Part shown: positions 37,021 to 46,201 of the stretch, piece by piece | Layout: each line of letters starts with the position of its first letter | Position numbering within the stretch: the stretch's first letter is position 1 | Origin: CAVRCA01 sp965218045 | Lineage (GTDB): Bacteria > Pseudomonadota > Alphaproteobacteria > Acetobacterales > Acetobacteraceae | NCBI GenBank assembly: GCA_965218045.1 | Contig: CBDCJX010000001.1 | Location: 186,001-250,000, forward strand | Direction: 5' to 3' | Length of the DNA stretch: 64,000 nt | Notes under the pieces: generated by a model | Told to the model about the DNA's origin: nothing | What the model saw: the letters and a program-made list of their open reading frames with translations, nothing else | The model's database searches: none | Program-made: the position numbers and the translations under genes

Positions 37021-38577
37021 TTACTCGCGGCCACCTTGCTCAAGCCGCGCCCGCACCTCGCGCTTGGTCACCTTGCCGTAGCCGGATTTCGGCAGCTCGT
37101 CCCACACCTCATAGCGCGCCGGCCACTTGTAGCGGGCGAGCTTGCCTTCGAGATGACGCGGCATTGACGCGGGATCGAGGGTCGCGCCTGGTGCTGGAAT
37201 GAGCACGGCGACGCCGCTTTCGCCCCATTTCGGGTGCGGCATCCCGACCACGCAGGCTTCGGCGACACCGTCGATGGTGATCAGCAGTTCCTCGATCTCG
37301 CGCGGATACACGTTCGAGCCGCCGGAGATGTACATGTCCGACGCACGGCCGGTGATGGTGAGGAACCCGCGCGCGTCGAGATGGCCGAGATCGCCGGTGT
37401 GGAACCAGCCATGCGCGAACGCCTTCGCGGTGGCCTCGGGGTTGGCGTGGTAGCCGGCGAACAGGCCGGGGCCGCGCACGCAGATCTCGCCGGTCTCGCC
37501 CGCGCCGAGCGGCTGGCCTTCGGCATCCAGGATGGCCATCTCCATGCCGGTTCGCGGCACGCCGCAACTGCCGATCGGATAGGCTGGGTCATCCTCGACG
37601 CTGTGCAAATGCGGCGGCAGCACGGTGATGTTGCCGGTCACCTCGCCCATGCCGAAATACTGCACCAGCACCGGGCCGAGCTTGCGCAGCGCGTGCTGCT
37701 GATCGGCGCGATACATCGGCGAGCCCGCATAGATCACGTAACGCAACGAGGAATGGTCGTATTGATCGACCGCCGGGTCGCGGCTCAGCATGGTCAGGAT
37801 GGTCGGCACGGTGAACATGTTGGTCACGCGATGGCGCTCGACCAGCTGCCACGCTTCCTCGCAGTCCAGCCGCTCGCCGCTCAGCAGCACCGAGGCCGCG
37901 CCGCGCGCCACCTGCGGCAGCACATGCACGCCGGCGCCGTGCGACAGCGGCGCGACCACCAGCGACACGTCCTGCTCGGTGGTCCCGGGCATCAGATCGC
38001 ATAGATGGTTGCAGGCGACGTAGTCCATCTGGCCGTGCGTCAGCACCGCCGCCTTCGGCCGCCCGGTCGTGCCGGAGGTGTAGAAGAACCAGCACGGATC
38101 ATCGCGGTTCACGTCGACGGCGCGCTCCAGCGCGTGCGTGCGATCGGCGGCCAGGGTCTCCCAGTCGAGCGGGCCGGGACCGATCGAGATCTCCAGCGCG
38201 GCGGCCGGGTTGGCCGCGCGCGCCGCCGCCGCGTGCTCGGGGAAGCCGGCGTCGAATACGTGCACGCGGGCGCCCGAGCTCTCGGCGAGATAGGCGACCT
38301 CCGACGGGGTGAGGCGGAAATTGGTCGGCACGAACACCGCGCCCAGCATCCAGGCCACCCACATCGTCTCGAACATCGCGTTCGAGTTGCGCGCGTGCAC
38401 CAGGATGTGGTCGCCCTTGCCGACGCCGCGCGCGGCAAGGTTGCCGGCAGCGGCCTGCACCCGGTCGCGCAACTCGGCCCAGGTCCAGACCTGCTCGCGC
38501 CAGATCAGCGCCGGCCGGTCGGGGAAGCGCCTCGCCGTCTGCAACAGCAGCGCGGCGAGGTTGGCGGTCGGGATCAT
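37021..38577 (-). CDS. AMP-binding acyl-CoA synthetase (fatty/carboxylic acid--CoA ligase)
   Basis: 518-residue ANL-superfamily ligase that activates a carboxylic acid via acyl-AMP to acyl-CoA. The P-loop motif is FFYTSGTTGRPKAAVLTH, the adenylate-binding GEICVRGPGLFAGYH and the hinge Asp region HTGDLGHLDARGFLTITGR follow, and the catalytic Lys is in LPKSGYGKVTKREV. The start overlaps the stop of the upstream thiolase (ATGA), so the two are coupled. The chain or ring substrate cannot be told. Confidence 0.92.
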   Translation of the reverse strand: MIPTANLAALLLQTARRFPDRPALIWREQVWTWAELRDRVQAAAGNLAARGVGKGDHILVHARNSNAMFETMWVAWMLGAVFVPTNFRLTPSEVAYLAESSGARVHVFDAGFPEHAAAARAANPAAALEISIGPGPLDWETLAADRTHALERAVDVNRDDPCWFFYTSGTTGRPKAAVLTHGQMDYVACNHLCDLMPGTTEQDVSLVVAPLSHGAGVHVLPQVARGAASVLLSGERLDCEEAWQLVERHRVTNMFTVPTILTMLSRDPAVDQYDHSSLRYVIYAGSPMYRADQQHALRKLGPVLVQYFGMGEVTGNITVLPPHLHSVEDDPAYPIGSCGVPRTGMEMAILDAEGQPLGAGETGEICVRGPGLFAGYHANPEATAKAFAHGWFHTGDLGHLDARGFLTITGRASDMYISGGSNVYPREIEELLITIDGVAEACVVGMPHPKWGESGVAVLIPAPGATLDPASMPRHLEGKLARYKWPARYEVWDELPKSGYGKVTKREVRARLEQGGRE

Positions 38578-39746
38578 CCCCGCAGCGGCTCGAGGATCGA
38601 GACGTAGTTGGCGACCGCCGCGCCGCCCATGTTGAACACGCCGGCGCGGTCGGCCTTCGGCAACTGCATGGCACCGGCCTCGCCGGCGAGCTGCATGGCC
38701 GAGATCACGTGCATCGACACGCCGGTTGCGCCGATCGGATGGCCCTTCGCCTTGAGCCCGCCGGACGGGTTGATCGGCAGCCTGCCGTCCTTCTGCGTCC
38801 AGCCCTCCAGCACGGCGCGCGCGCCGTGGCCCGGCTTGGTCAGGCCCATCGCCTCGTATTCGAGCAGCTCGGCGATGGTGAAGCAGTCATGGCTCTCCAC
38901 GAAGGAGAGGTCGTCGAGCGTGATGTCGGCCTGCGCCAGCGCCCGGCGCCACGCCTCGGCGGCACCCTCGAACTGGGTGATGTCGCGCTTGGAGATCGGC
39001 AGGAAGTCGTTCACCTGCACCGCGGCGCGGAAACGGATCGCCTTGCCGAGCGCGCGCGCCGTCTCCTCGTCGGTGAGCACCAACGCGGCGGCGCCGTCGG
39101 AGACCAGCGAGCAGTCGGTGCGCTTCAGCGGCGGCGCGACGTACGGGTTCTTGTCCGACAGGGTGCGGCAGAACTCGTAGCCCAGGTCGCGCCGCATCTG
39201 CGCGTACGGGTTGTCCACGCCGTTCTTGTGGTTCTTCGCCGCGATCGCCGCGAGCGCGTCAGACTGGTCGCCATAACGCTGGAAGTAGCTTTCGGCGATG
39301 CGGCCGAACACGCCGGCGAAACCAGCCGGAATGTCGCCCTCCTCCTTACGATAGGCGGCACTGAGCAGATTGTCGCCGACCTGCGGGCCGGGGGTCGCGG
39401 TCATCTTCTCGGCACCCACCACCAGGGCAAAGCGACCACGCCCGGCGGCGAGGAAGTCGCGGGCGCCATGCACCGCCGCCGAGCCGGAGGCGCAGGCGTT
39501 CTCGTAGCGGGTGGCCGGCTTGAAGCGCAGCTCGGGGATGTGCTGCATCACCAGCGAGCTCGGAAAGTCCTGTTTCGAGAAACCGTTGTTGAACAGGCTG
39601 ACGAACACGGCGTCGATCTCGCCCGGCGCGATCCCGGCATCCGCCACCGCCGCGCCGGCGACGCCGCCGATCAGGGTCTCGATATCCGGGGCCTCGCTCT
39701 TGCCGAAGGTCGAATGCGCCCAGCCAACGATACAGGCTTCGGTCAT
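38574..39746 (-). CDS. Thiolase family protein (SCP2/lipid-transfer thiolase type)
   Basis: 390 residues. It has the nucleophilic Cys in RYENACASGSAAVHG and the His in GGLKAKGHPIGATGVS, and begins with ACIVGWAHSTFGKSE as do SCP-x-like thiolases. It lacks the C-terminal CxG motif of classical biosynthetic thiolases, so degradative or chain-shortening activity is likelier. It is the first gene of the pair with the acyl-CoA ligase and is divergent from the lytic transglycosylase. Confidence 0.9.
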   Translation of the reverse strand: MTEACIVGWAHSTFGKSEAPDIETLIGGVAGAAVADAGIAPGEIDAVFVSLFNNGFSKQDFPSSLVMQHIPELRFKPATRYENACASGSAAVHGARDFLAAGRGRFALVVGAEKMTATPGPQVGDNLLSAAYRKEEGDIPAGFAGVFGRIAESYFQRYGDQSDALAAIAAKNHKNGVDNPYAQMRRDLGYEFCRTLSDKNPYVAPPLKRTDCSLVSDGAAALVLTDEETARALGKAIRFRAAVQVNDFLPISKRDITQFEGAAEAWRRALAQADITLDDLSFVESHDCFTIAELLEYEAMGLTKPGHGARAVLEGWTQKDGRLPINPSGGLKAKGHPIGATGVSMHVISAMQLAGEAGAMQLPKADRAGVFNMGGAAVANYVSILEPLRG

Positions 39747-39937
39747 GACTGTGTCTCCGTATGCCGGCGGGCATGTTAGCCGCCCGCGTCGATCGGGTCA
39801 CGCCCGTGTTCCGACGGCCGGTTCTGTTGCTCCGGTGCCACGCGATCGGGCTTTTCCGGTGCTTGGTTCAACTCATTAAAGAGCAACGGCGCCTAACATG
39901 TTATACAGGCTCGATCTCACCGGGGGGTCGAGGGACG

Positions 39938-41221
39938 ATGGCGGCTTGCGGCCGCACGCTTTCCGCGCGACGGGCGCTGCGCGCTGTCGGGTGTCTTGCA
40001 CTGCTCAGCGCGCTGGCAGCCTGCGCCGGCGGCCATGGGCGTGGCGGGAGCGCGGCCCATTACAGCGCACCGGGTCCGCCTAGCGACCCGTGGGGCCCCT
40101 ACATCAGCGAGGCGGCGAGCCGGTTCCAGGTGCCCGAGACGTGGGTACGTGAGGTGATGCGCCGCGAGTCCGGCGGCAAGCAGTATCTCGGCGGCGGCCT
40201 GACCACCTCGTCGGCCGGGGCGATGGGACTGATGCAGGTGATGCCCGGCACCTACGAGGAGCTACGTCGTCGGCACGGGCTGGGCAGCGATCCGTACGAT
40301 CCGCACGACAACATTCTCGCCGGCACCGCCTACCTGCGCGAGATGTATGAGCGATATGGCACGCCGGGCTTCCTCGCCGCCTACAATGCCGGGCCGCGGC
40401 GGGTCGACCGCTATCTCGCCGGCGGCAGGCTGCCCGACGAGACGGTAAACTACGTCGCCGCGATCGCGCCGCGATTGAGCGGGAGCGGCGCGATCGGCGC
40501 GCGCGGGCCATACGTCGGCACCGCCCGCCAGGGCCGCGTTCAAGTTGCCGCCGCGATGCAGCCGATCGCTTCGCCGGGCGATCCCGGTTTTCCCGTGCAA
40601 GTCGCGGCCGGCATGGCACCGATCGCTTCGCCGGGCGATCCCGGAATGCCGTCGGTGCAAACCGCCGCGATGGCGCCGATCGCCTCGCCGGGTGATCCGG
40701 GGGTGCTACCGGCCACGGCCTACGCCAGCACCATGGCGCCGATCGCCTCGCCGGGCGATCCGGGAATGGCCCCGGCGGCGCCACCCGCTCCGTATGCGCC
40801 TATGCCCCCTGGCAGCTTCCTGCGCACGGCGAGCACGTTCGTGATCCCCTCCGCGTCCGCCGCCGAGACCCGGTTCGCCCCGCCGCCCGCCACACGAGCG
40901 GCATCCCGCCTGGTGTCGCTCGTGCCGCCCGCATCGGCGCGGTCCGGCTTCTCGCGCCCGGCCGCTGGTTACGGCATCCAGGTCGGCGCCTTCGGCAGCC
41001 CGGCCGAGGCGCGCGGCGCGGCCGAGGATGCCCGCCGCCTCGCCGGCTCGGTGCCGCTCGATGCATCGACCGTGCTCGGGACCGTGACGCGAAGTGACGG
41101 CCGCGTGCTGTTTCGCGCACGGCTGATGGGCATGCAGCCCGCGGCGGCGAATAGTGCTTGCGAGCGGCTGCAAGCCCGCCGGCTGCCCTGTTTCGTCGTG
41201 CCGCCCGAGGGGACTTCCTAG
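39938..41221 (+). CDS. Lytic transglycosylase lipoprotein with internal repeats and C-terminal SPOR domain
   Basis: 427 residues. A signal peptide ends in a lipobox (LSALAAC, Cys29), followed by a transglycosylase SLT domain with catalytic Glu77 in MRRESGGKQYL and GAMGLMQVMPGTYEEL. Residues about 205-280 hold four copies of (M)xPIASPGDPG spaced 19-21 residues apart. The C-terminal part (YGIQVGAFGSPAEARGAAEDAR onwards) is a SPOR domain. It cleaves glycan strands and should localise to the septum. GAGGGACG precedes ATG 39938; the frame reaches back to 39761 but without a signal. Confidence 0.9.
   Translation: MAACGRTLSARRALRAVGCLALLSALAACAGGHGRGGSAAHYSAPGPPSDPWGPYISEAASRFQVPETWVREVMRRESGGKQYLGGGLTTSSAGAMGLMQVMPGTYEELRRRHGLGSDPYDPHDNILAGTAYLREMYERYGTPGFLAAYNAGPRRVDRYLAGGRLPDETVNYVAAIAPRLSGSGAIGARGPYVGTARQGRVQVAAAMQPIASPGDPGFPVQVAAGMAPIASPGDPGMPSVQTAAMAPIASPGDPGVLPATAYASTMAPIASPGDPGMAPAAPPAPYAPMPPGSFLRTASTFVIPSASAAETRFAPPPATRAASRLVSLVPPASARSGFSRPAAGYGIQVGAFGSPAEARGAAEDARRLAGSVPLDASTVLGTVTRSDGRVLFRARLMGMQPAAANSACERLQARRLPCFVVPPEGTS
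40556..40767 (+). repeat. Four coding direct repeats (PIASPGDPG) in the lytic transglycosylase gene
   Basis: Units begin at 40556, 40613, 40670 and 40733, so periods are 57, 57 and 63 bases. The core is CCGATCGC(T/C)TCGCCGGGCGATCC with few changes; the spacer between cores varies more than the core. It likely expands or contracts between strains. Confidence 0.85.
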
Positions 41222-41226
41222 CGGCC

Positions 41227-42396
41227 CTACCAGTTGGCGCCGTGGCGGGCGAGGCGCTGGGCCAGGCTCCAGCGGTGCACCTCGGAGGGCCCGTCATAGA
41301 TGCGAAAGCCGCGCACCTCGCGGAAGATGCGCTCGACCAAGGTCTCGCCGGTGACCCCCTGGCCGCCCAGCACCTGCATGCTCCGGTCGGCTACCCGGTA
41401 GATCGCCTCCGAGCAGATCACCTTGGCCATGCTGGATTCGGTGCCGCCGCGCTCGCCTTGGTCGAGCACCCAGGCGGTCTGCCAGATCGCCAGCCGGCTC
41501 ATCCGGATATCCATCTCGTTGTCGGCGAGCTGGAAACCGACCCCTTCATGCTCGATCAGCCGGCGGCCGAACGCCTCACGCTGGCGGGCGTACTCGGTGG
41601 CGATCTCGTGCGCCCGACGCGCCGCGCCGAGCCAGCGCATGCAGTGGGTCAGCCGCGCCGGCGCGAGGCGCACCTGGGCGTAGCGGAAACCCTTGCCCGG
41701 CTCGCCCAGTATGTCGCCCGCCGGCACCCGCACGTCGGTGAACCGCATCACCGCGTGGCCGCCAGGAAAACCCTGGTCCATGCTGTCCATGGTGCGGACG
41801 ATCTCGATGCCCGGCGTGTCCATGTCGGCCAGGAACATGGTCGAGCCGCCATCCTGCCCCGCTGCCATGATGATGGCGAAGGCCGCCCCCTCCGCACCGG
41901 TGATGAACCACTTGTCGCCGTTGATGACGTAGTGGTTGCCGTCCTTGACCGCCTTGGTGCGCAGCGCCGCGGGGTCGGACCCGGCGCCGGGCGCGGGCTC
42001 GGTCATGCAGAAGCATGAGCGGATCGCTCCAGCGGCGAGCGGGCGCAGCCAGCGATCCTTCTGCTCCTCGGTAGCGACTGCCTCCAGCAGGTGCATGTTG
42101 CCCTCGTCGGGCGCCGAGATATTCATCGCCAGCGGTCCGAGCAGCGAATAGCCGGCCTCCTCGAACACGATCGCCTTGCCGACATGCGACAGGCCGAGGC
42201 CGCCATACTCGGTGCCGACATGCGGCGCGACCAGACCCTCCTTGGCGGCGAGGGCCACCAGCTCGCGGCGCAACGCGTCGGTCGGGCCGTGGCGGGTCTG
42301 CCGCGTGTCGCTCTCCAATGGCACGATGGTGTCGCGGATGAAGGCGCGGGTCTTTTCCTGGAGCTGCCGGAGGTCGGGCGGGATGGCGAAGTCCAT
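41227..42396 (-). CDS. Acyl-CoA dehydrogenase (ACAD11-like, LvaC-like)
   Basis: 389-residue FAD-dependent dehydrogenase that makes a trans-2-enoyl-CoA, or in the ACAD10/11/LvaC branch acts on phosphorylated hydroxyacyl-CoAs. FAD/substrate landmarks: CFCMTEPAPGAGSDPAALRT, WFITGAEGAAFAI, LGGQGVTGETLVERIFREVRGFRIYDGPSEVHR. It follows a phosphotransferase gene by 10 bases; in animals the same two domains are fused in ACAD10/11. That pairing is the main reason for the proposed subtype. Confidence 0.9.
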   Translation of the reverse strand: MDFAIPPDLRQLQEKTRAFIRDTIVPLESDTRQTRHGPTDALRRELVALAAKEGLVAPHVGTEYGGLGLSHVGKAIVFEEAGYSLLGPLAMNISAPDEGNMHLLEAVATEEQKDRWLRPLAAGAIRSCFCMTEPAPGAGSDPAALRTKAVKDGNHYVINGDKWFITGAEGAAFAIIMAAGQDGGSTMFLADMDTPGIEIVRTMDSMDQGFPGGHAVMRFTDVRVPAGDILGEPGKGFRYAQVRLAPARLTHCMRWLGAARRAHEIATEYARQREAFGRRLIEHEGVGFQLADNEMDIRMSRLAIWQTAWVLDQGERGGTESSMAKVICSEAIYRVADRSMQVLGGQGVTGETLVERIFREVRGFRIYDGPSEVHRWSLAQRLARHGANW

Positions 42397-42406
42397 GAGG
42401 CACCTT

Positions 42407-43477
42407 TCAGAAAGCGCGGCCGCGCGCGATGTCGTGGGTGAATTCGAGCAGCCCGTTGGCCATTGCGGTGAGCCCGGCGTAGCGCGGATCGCTGGTCTGG
42501 CCGGTGCGGTGGCGGTGTCCGAGCTGGAAGAAGATGACGCAGGTCTTGAACATGCCGAGTGCCCGATGGAAGCGGAAATCCGACAGATCGCGCCCGGTCA
42601 GCGCGGCGTAGCGCTGCACCGCTTGCCGGCGGGTGATGAAGCCCGGCTCGGCGGTCGGCATCTGCCCCATCTCGTGCAACGCCGGCGGGTCGTCGGGCTC
42701 GGTCCAGTAGCTGATCGTGGTCGCCAGGTCGAACAGCGGGTCGCCCCGCGTGCCCTGGTCCCAGTCCACCACCCCCACCGCCGAGAGGTCGGCCGGGTCG
42801 AGGATCATGTTGTCGAGCTTGAAGTCGTTGTGCAGCAGCGCGGGCGCGCCATCCGGCACGGCGTGGCGCTCGAGCCAGTCATGCACCTCGGCGAGGAGCG
42901 GGGCGGAGACCTCGTCCTGCACCGCCACGCCACGCTTGTGCCAACCGGCGACGGCGCGGGCGAGAAAACCCTCTGGGCGGCCGAGCTCGCCGAGACCGAT
43001 CGAGGCCGGGTCGACGGCGTGGATCGCGGCCATCGTCTCCAGCACCACCTCGGACAGCCGCGCGCCGACCTCCGGCCGACCAGCGAGCCCGGCCGGCAAC
43101 GCGCTGCGCACCGTGATCCCGCGGCGGAACTCCAGCACCTGGAACGGCACGCCGATCACCGACTTGTCCTCGCACAGCGCCAGGCTGCGTGGGACGAAGC
43201 GCAAGGCGTTGGCCAGCCGGCTCAGGATGCGGTGCTCGCGGGCCATGTCGTGCGCACCCACCGGCAGTTCGCCAGCCGGCGGGCGACGCAACACCGCGGG
43301 TTCGCCGTCGACCCCGATGAGATAGTTCAGATTGGCGAGGCCGCCGCGGAACTGGGCGGGCGGGGGCGTGTCGTCGAGGCGCAAGCCGCGCGACGCGAGA
43401 TGGTCCCGCACGGCGCCCCAGTCGAGCGGCGCGCTCGCCTCGGGCGACAGCAGGTCGTGGCTATTGTTGTCCTGCAA
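42407..43477 (-). CDS. APH-family phosphotransferase (LvaA-like)
   Basis: 356-residue kinase-fold phosphotransferase. The nucleotide and catalytic motifs are FRGGLANLNYLI, LLHNDFKLDNMIL (catalytic Asp in HNDFKLDN) and VGVVDWDQGTRGDP (metal-binding Asp). Members next to acyl-CoA dehydrogenases phosphorylate 4-hydroxyacyl-CoAs (LvaA) rather than antibiotics. No ATG fits; TTG 43477 has a GGGGAAG Shine-Dalgarno and removes an unlikely Trp/Arg-rich lead that runs to 43645. Confidence 0.88.
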   Translation of the reverse strand: MQDNNSHDLLSPEASAPLDWGAVRDHLASRGLRLDDTPPPAQFRGGLANLNYLIGVDGEPAVLRRPPAGELPVGAHDMAREHRILSRLANALRFVPRSLALCEDKSVIGVPFQVLEFRRGITVRSALPAGLAGRPEVGARLSEVVLETMAAIHAVDPASIGLGELGRPEGFLARAVAGWHKRGVAVQDEVSAPLLAEVHDWLERHAVPDGAPALLHNDFKLDNMILDPADLSAVGVVDWDQGTRGDPLFDLATTISYWTEPDDPPALHEMGQMPTAEPGFITRRQAVQRYAALTGRDLSDFRFHRALGMFKTCVIFFQLGHRHRTGQTSDPRYAGLTAMANGLLEFTHDIARGRAF

Positions 43478-44221
43478 CGGTCTTCCCCAAAAAAGCGCGC
43501 CGGGCGCCAAGCGTGCACCGTGCGAAGCGCCTCGCCAGCAACCCTGTGAGGCGGCCGCCCAGGCGTCAAGCACCGCTTCTCGAGCAGGCAACGCCGGCCA
43601 GCGAGCGATGAAGACGACGCGCGCTGCCGCCAGCAAAATTACCAATGATTAAGACATGCCATGCCACGATCCTGGGCATGATCCCTGTCAGTTGCCGCCC
43701 GATCGCGCGATGATAAACGGCACGGACCTCCGCGGCGGATGAAACCCCGGGAGAGGTCCACGGCCACAAGGTCAGTCCGGACGAAAGGTTCTGCCTCGAA
43801 CCAGCGTCGAGTCTCCTTCCCTGATCCTGATATCGCGGATTTCGACCAGCCGAGGGATCGGATTTTCTGCGTGACTCGGGGGAAGTCTGTTATCCTAGCC
43901 CGACGCGGACGGCCCTGGATTGCCGGGTTGTGGAAAGCGCGGGTGATGCAAAGCATGGGGCGGCACGGGTGCGCTGGCCTCCTGGTCGCCCGCCGCAAAC
44001 ACCGGTCCAAGTCTTGCAACGCCGAGAAAACATGTCGGCGTAGTTGAGAGGAGAGCTTATGGCTGCTTTTCCCAGCCAGGCGTGCAATCCGGTGGTCGGG
44101 CTTGCACCGGCGACGGGCACAAAAGGTTTACCATTTGAGCGTTGGCGGACCTGTGGCGTTGCTTGCACCACAGCGTTGCCATCATACGACATCATCACCG
44201 GATTTCTTGGCGGAGTGCTCC
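43478..44221. other. 744-base gap before prkA; no confident gene
   Basis: Only short, poorly coding frames are present on either strand. The one with any support is 44059-44238 (+), listed separately. No tRNA-like fold, mobile-element end or convincing promoter was found by eye. The length suggests an elaborate control region or a decayed gene; base composition is less extreme than in the flanking genes. Confidence 0.5.
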
Positions 44222-44238
44222 ATGCACATGTTCGATGA
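44059..44238 (+). CDS. Possible leader ORF overlapping the prkA start
   Basis: 59 codons with a strong Shine-Dalgarno (GAGAGGAGAG) placed correctly before ATG 44059. The frame ends at 44238, 17 bases past the prkA ATG, in another frame. The peptide is not recognised (it starts MAAFPSQACNPVVG). It could be an upstream ORF that couples translation to prkA, or chance. Confidence 0.3.
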   Translation: MAAFPSQACNPVVGLAPATGTKGLPFERWRTCGVACTTALPSYDIITGFLGGVLHAHVR

Positions 44239-46168
44239 CGTCTTCACCGCCTATTCCCGCAGCTACGAGTCGCGGCGGGAAGCAGACATGTCTCTGGCGG
44301 AGTATCTGGAGGGGTGCCGCGACGACCCGATGATGTATGCCAGCGCGCCGGAGCGGCTGCTGGCGGCGATCGGTGAGCCGGAGATGGTGGACACCGCCAA
44401 GGATGCGCGGCTCGGGCGCATCTTCATGAACCGCACGATCCGTGTCTATCCGGCGTTCCCGGAATTCTTCGGCATGGAAGAGACGATCGAGCGGATCGTC
44501 GGCTTCTTCCGACACGCCGCCCAGGGGCTCGAGGAGCGCAAGCAGATCCTCTATCTGCTCGGCCCGGTTGGCGGCGGCAAGTCGTCGTTGGCCGAGCGGT
44601 TGAAAGCGCTGATGGAGGCGCATCCGGTCTACGCGTTGAAGGCCGGCGACGAGCTCAGCCCGGTGTTCGAGAGCCCGCTCGGGCTGTTCGACCCGGAGGC
44701 GATGGGGTCGCTGCTGGAGGAGCGCTATGGCATTCCACGCCGGCGCCTGACGCGGTTCATGAGCCCGTGGTGCGTCAAGCGGCTCGACGAGTTCGGCGGC
44801 GACATCTCCAAGTTCCGCGTCGTGCGCGTCAATCCCTCGCGCCTGCGCCAGATCGCCATCGCCAAGACCGAGCCGGGTGACGAGAACAACCAGGACATCT
44901 CCTCGCTGGTCGGCAAGGTCGATATCCGCAAGCTCGAGCTGCATGCGCAGAACGACCCGGACGCCTACAGCTACTCGGGCGGGCTGAACCGCGCCAACCA
45001 GGGCATTCTCGAATTCGTCGAGATGTTCAAGGCGCCGATCAAGATGCTTCACCCGCTGCTGACCGCGACGCAGGAAGGCAACTACATCGGCACCGAGAAT
45101 ATCGGCGCCATCCCGTTCACCGGCGTCATCATGGCGCACTCCAACGAGGCGGAGTGGCAGACCTTCAAGAACAACCGCAACAACGAAGCCTTCATCGACC
45201 GCATCTACGTGATCAAGGTGCCGTATTGCCTGCGGGTGACCGAGGAGCAGAAGATCTACGAGAAGCTGGTGCAAGGCTCGGAGCTGTCCGGCGCGCCCTG
45301 CGCTCCCGCCACGCTCGAGATGCTCGCGCGTTTCTCGGTGCTGTCGCGGCTGCGCAAGCACGAGAACTCGACCATCTACACCAAGATGCGGGTCTACGAC
45401 GGCGAGAGCCTCAAGGAGACCGATCCGCGCGCACGCAGCATCCAGGAGTACCGCGACGCGGCGGGGGCGGACGAGGGGATGGACGGCATCTCGACGCGGT
45501 TCGCGTTCAAGGTGCTGGCGGCAACCTTCAATCACGACACCACGGAAGTGGCCGCCGATCCGGTTCACCTGATGTATGCGCTGGAGCAGTCGATCCGTCG
45601 CGAGCAGATGCCGGAAGATGTCGAGAAGCGGAATCTCGAATTCATCAAGGGCGAACTCGCGCCGCGCTACGCCGAGTTCATCGGCAACGAGATCCAGAAG
45701 GCGTATCTCGAATCCTACCACGACTACGGGCAGAACCTGTTCGACCGCTACGTGTCCTACGCCGACGCTTGGGTCGAGGATCAGGACTTCAAGGATGCCG
45801 ACACCGGGCAGTTGCTTAGCCGGGAGATGCTGAACCAGGAGCTGACCAAGATCGAGAAGCCCGCCGGGATCGCCAACCCGAAGGACTTCCGCAACGAGGT
45901 GGTGAAGTTCAGCTTGCGGGCCCGGGCCAACAACAACGGCCGTAACCCGTCCTGGACCAGCTACGAAAAGATCCGCGAAGTGATCGAGCGGCGGATGTTC
46001 AGCCAGGTCGAGGAGCTGCTCCCGGTGATCAGCTTCGGCTCCAAGAAGGACAGCGACACCGAGAAGAAGCACGAGGAGTTCGTCGAGCGCATGACGGCGC
46101 GTGGCTACACCGAACGACAGGTGCGCCGACTGGTCGAGTGGTACATGCGGGTCAAGCAGGCCGGCTGA
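44222..46168 (+). CDS. prkA: PrkA family serine protein kinase (AAA+/kinase)
   Basis: 648 residues, as expected for PrkA. An AAA+ domain carries Walker A LGPVGGGKSS at about residues 113-122; a C-terminal PrkA kinase-like domain follows (from about residue 400). In E. coli YeaG (PrkA) acts in stationary-phase and nitrogen-starvation responses. It is the first of three genes, 33 bases ahead of a yeaH gene and then spoVR. GGAG precedes ATG 44222; the in-frame extension to 44102 is a shadow of the gap region. Confidence 0.95.
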   Translation: MHMFDDVFTAYSRSYESRREADMSLAEYLEGCRDDPMMYASAPERLLAAIGEPEMVDTAKDARLGRIFMNRTIRVYPAFPEFFGMEETIERIVGFFRHAAQGLEERKQILYLLGPVGGGKSSLAERLKALMEAHPVYALKAGDELSPVFESPLGLFDPEAMGSLLEERYGIPRRRLTRFMSPWCVKRLDEFGGDISKFRVVRVNPSRLRQIAIAKTEPGDENNQDISSLVGKVDIRKLELHAQNDPDAYSYSGGLNRANQGILEFVEMFKAPIKMLHPLLTATQEGNYIGTENIGAIPFTGVIMAHSNEAEWQTFKNNRNNEAFIDRIYVIKVPYCLRVTEEQKIYEKLVQGSELSGAPCAPATLEMLARFSVLSRLRKHENSTIYTKMRVYDGESLKETDPRARSIQEYRDAAGADEGMDGISTRFAFKVLAATFNHDTTEVAADPVHLMYALEQSIRREQMPEDVEKRNLEFIKGELAPRYAEFIGNEIQKAYLESYHDYGQNLFDRYVSYADAWVEDQDFKDADTGQLLSREMLNQELTKIEKPAGIANPKDFRNEVVKFSLRARANNNGRNPSWTSYEKIREVIERRMFSQVEELLPVISFGSKKDSDTEKKHEEFVERMTARGYTERQVRRLVEWYMRVKQAG

Positions 46169-46201
46169 CGCAGGCCGCAGCAATGGACGGATAGCGCGTT
46201 A

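Noticed and set aside
39840..39937. AT-rich promoter-like boxes ahead of the lytic transglycosylase
   Set aside because: TTAAAG and TTATAC are 19 bases apart and TTCAAC and TAACAT 21, both outside the normal spacing.
43739..44047. A 102-codon frame in the gap before prkA
   Set aside because: No Shine-Dalgarno and no recognisable family or motif; residue use is unlike the neighbouring genes.
44143..44157. Sigma-54-like GG-N10-GC pattern upstream of prkA
   Set aside because: Only the GG/GC core agrees, which is frequent by chance in such GC-rich DNA.
44195..46183. Open frame of over 660 codons on the strand opposite prkA
   Set aside because: It is antisense to a well-supported PrkA gene; high-GC codon bias keeps opposite frames free of stops. 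The same holds opposite clpA (17596-19323).
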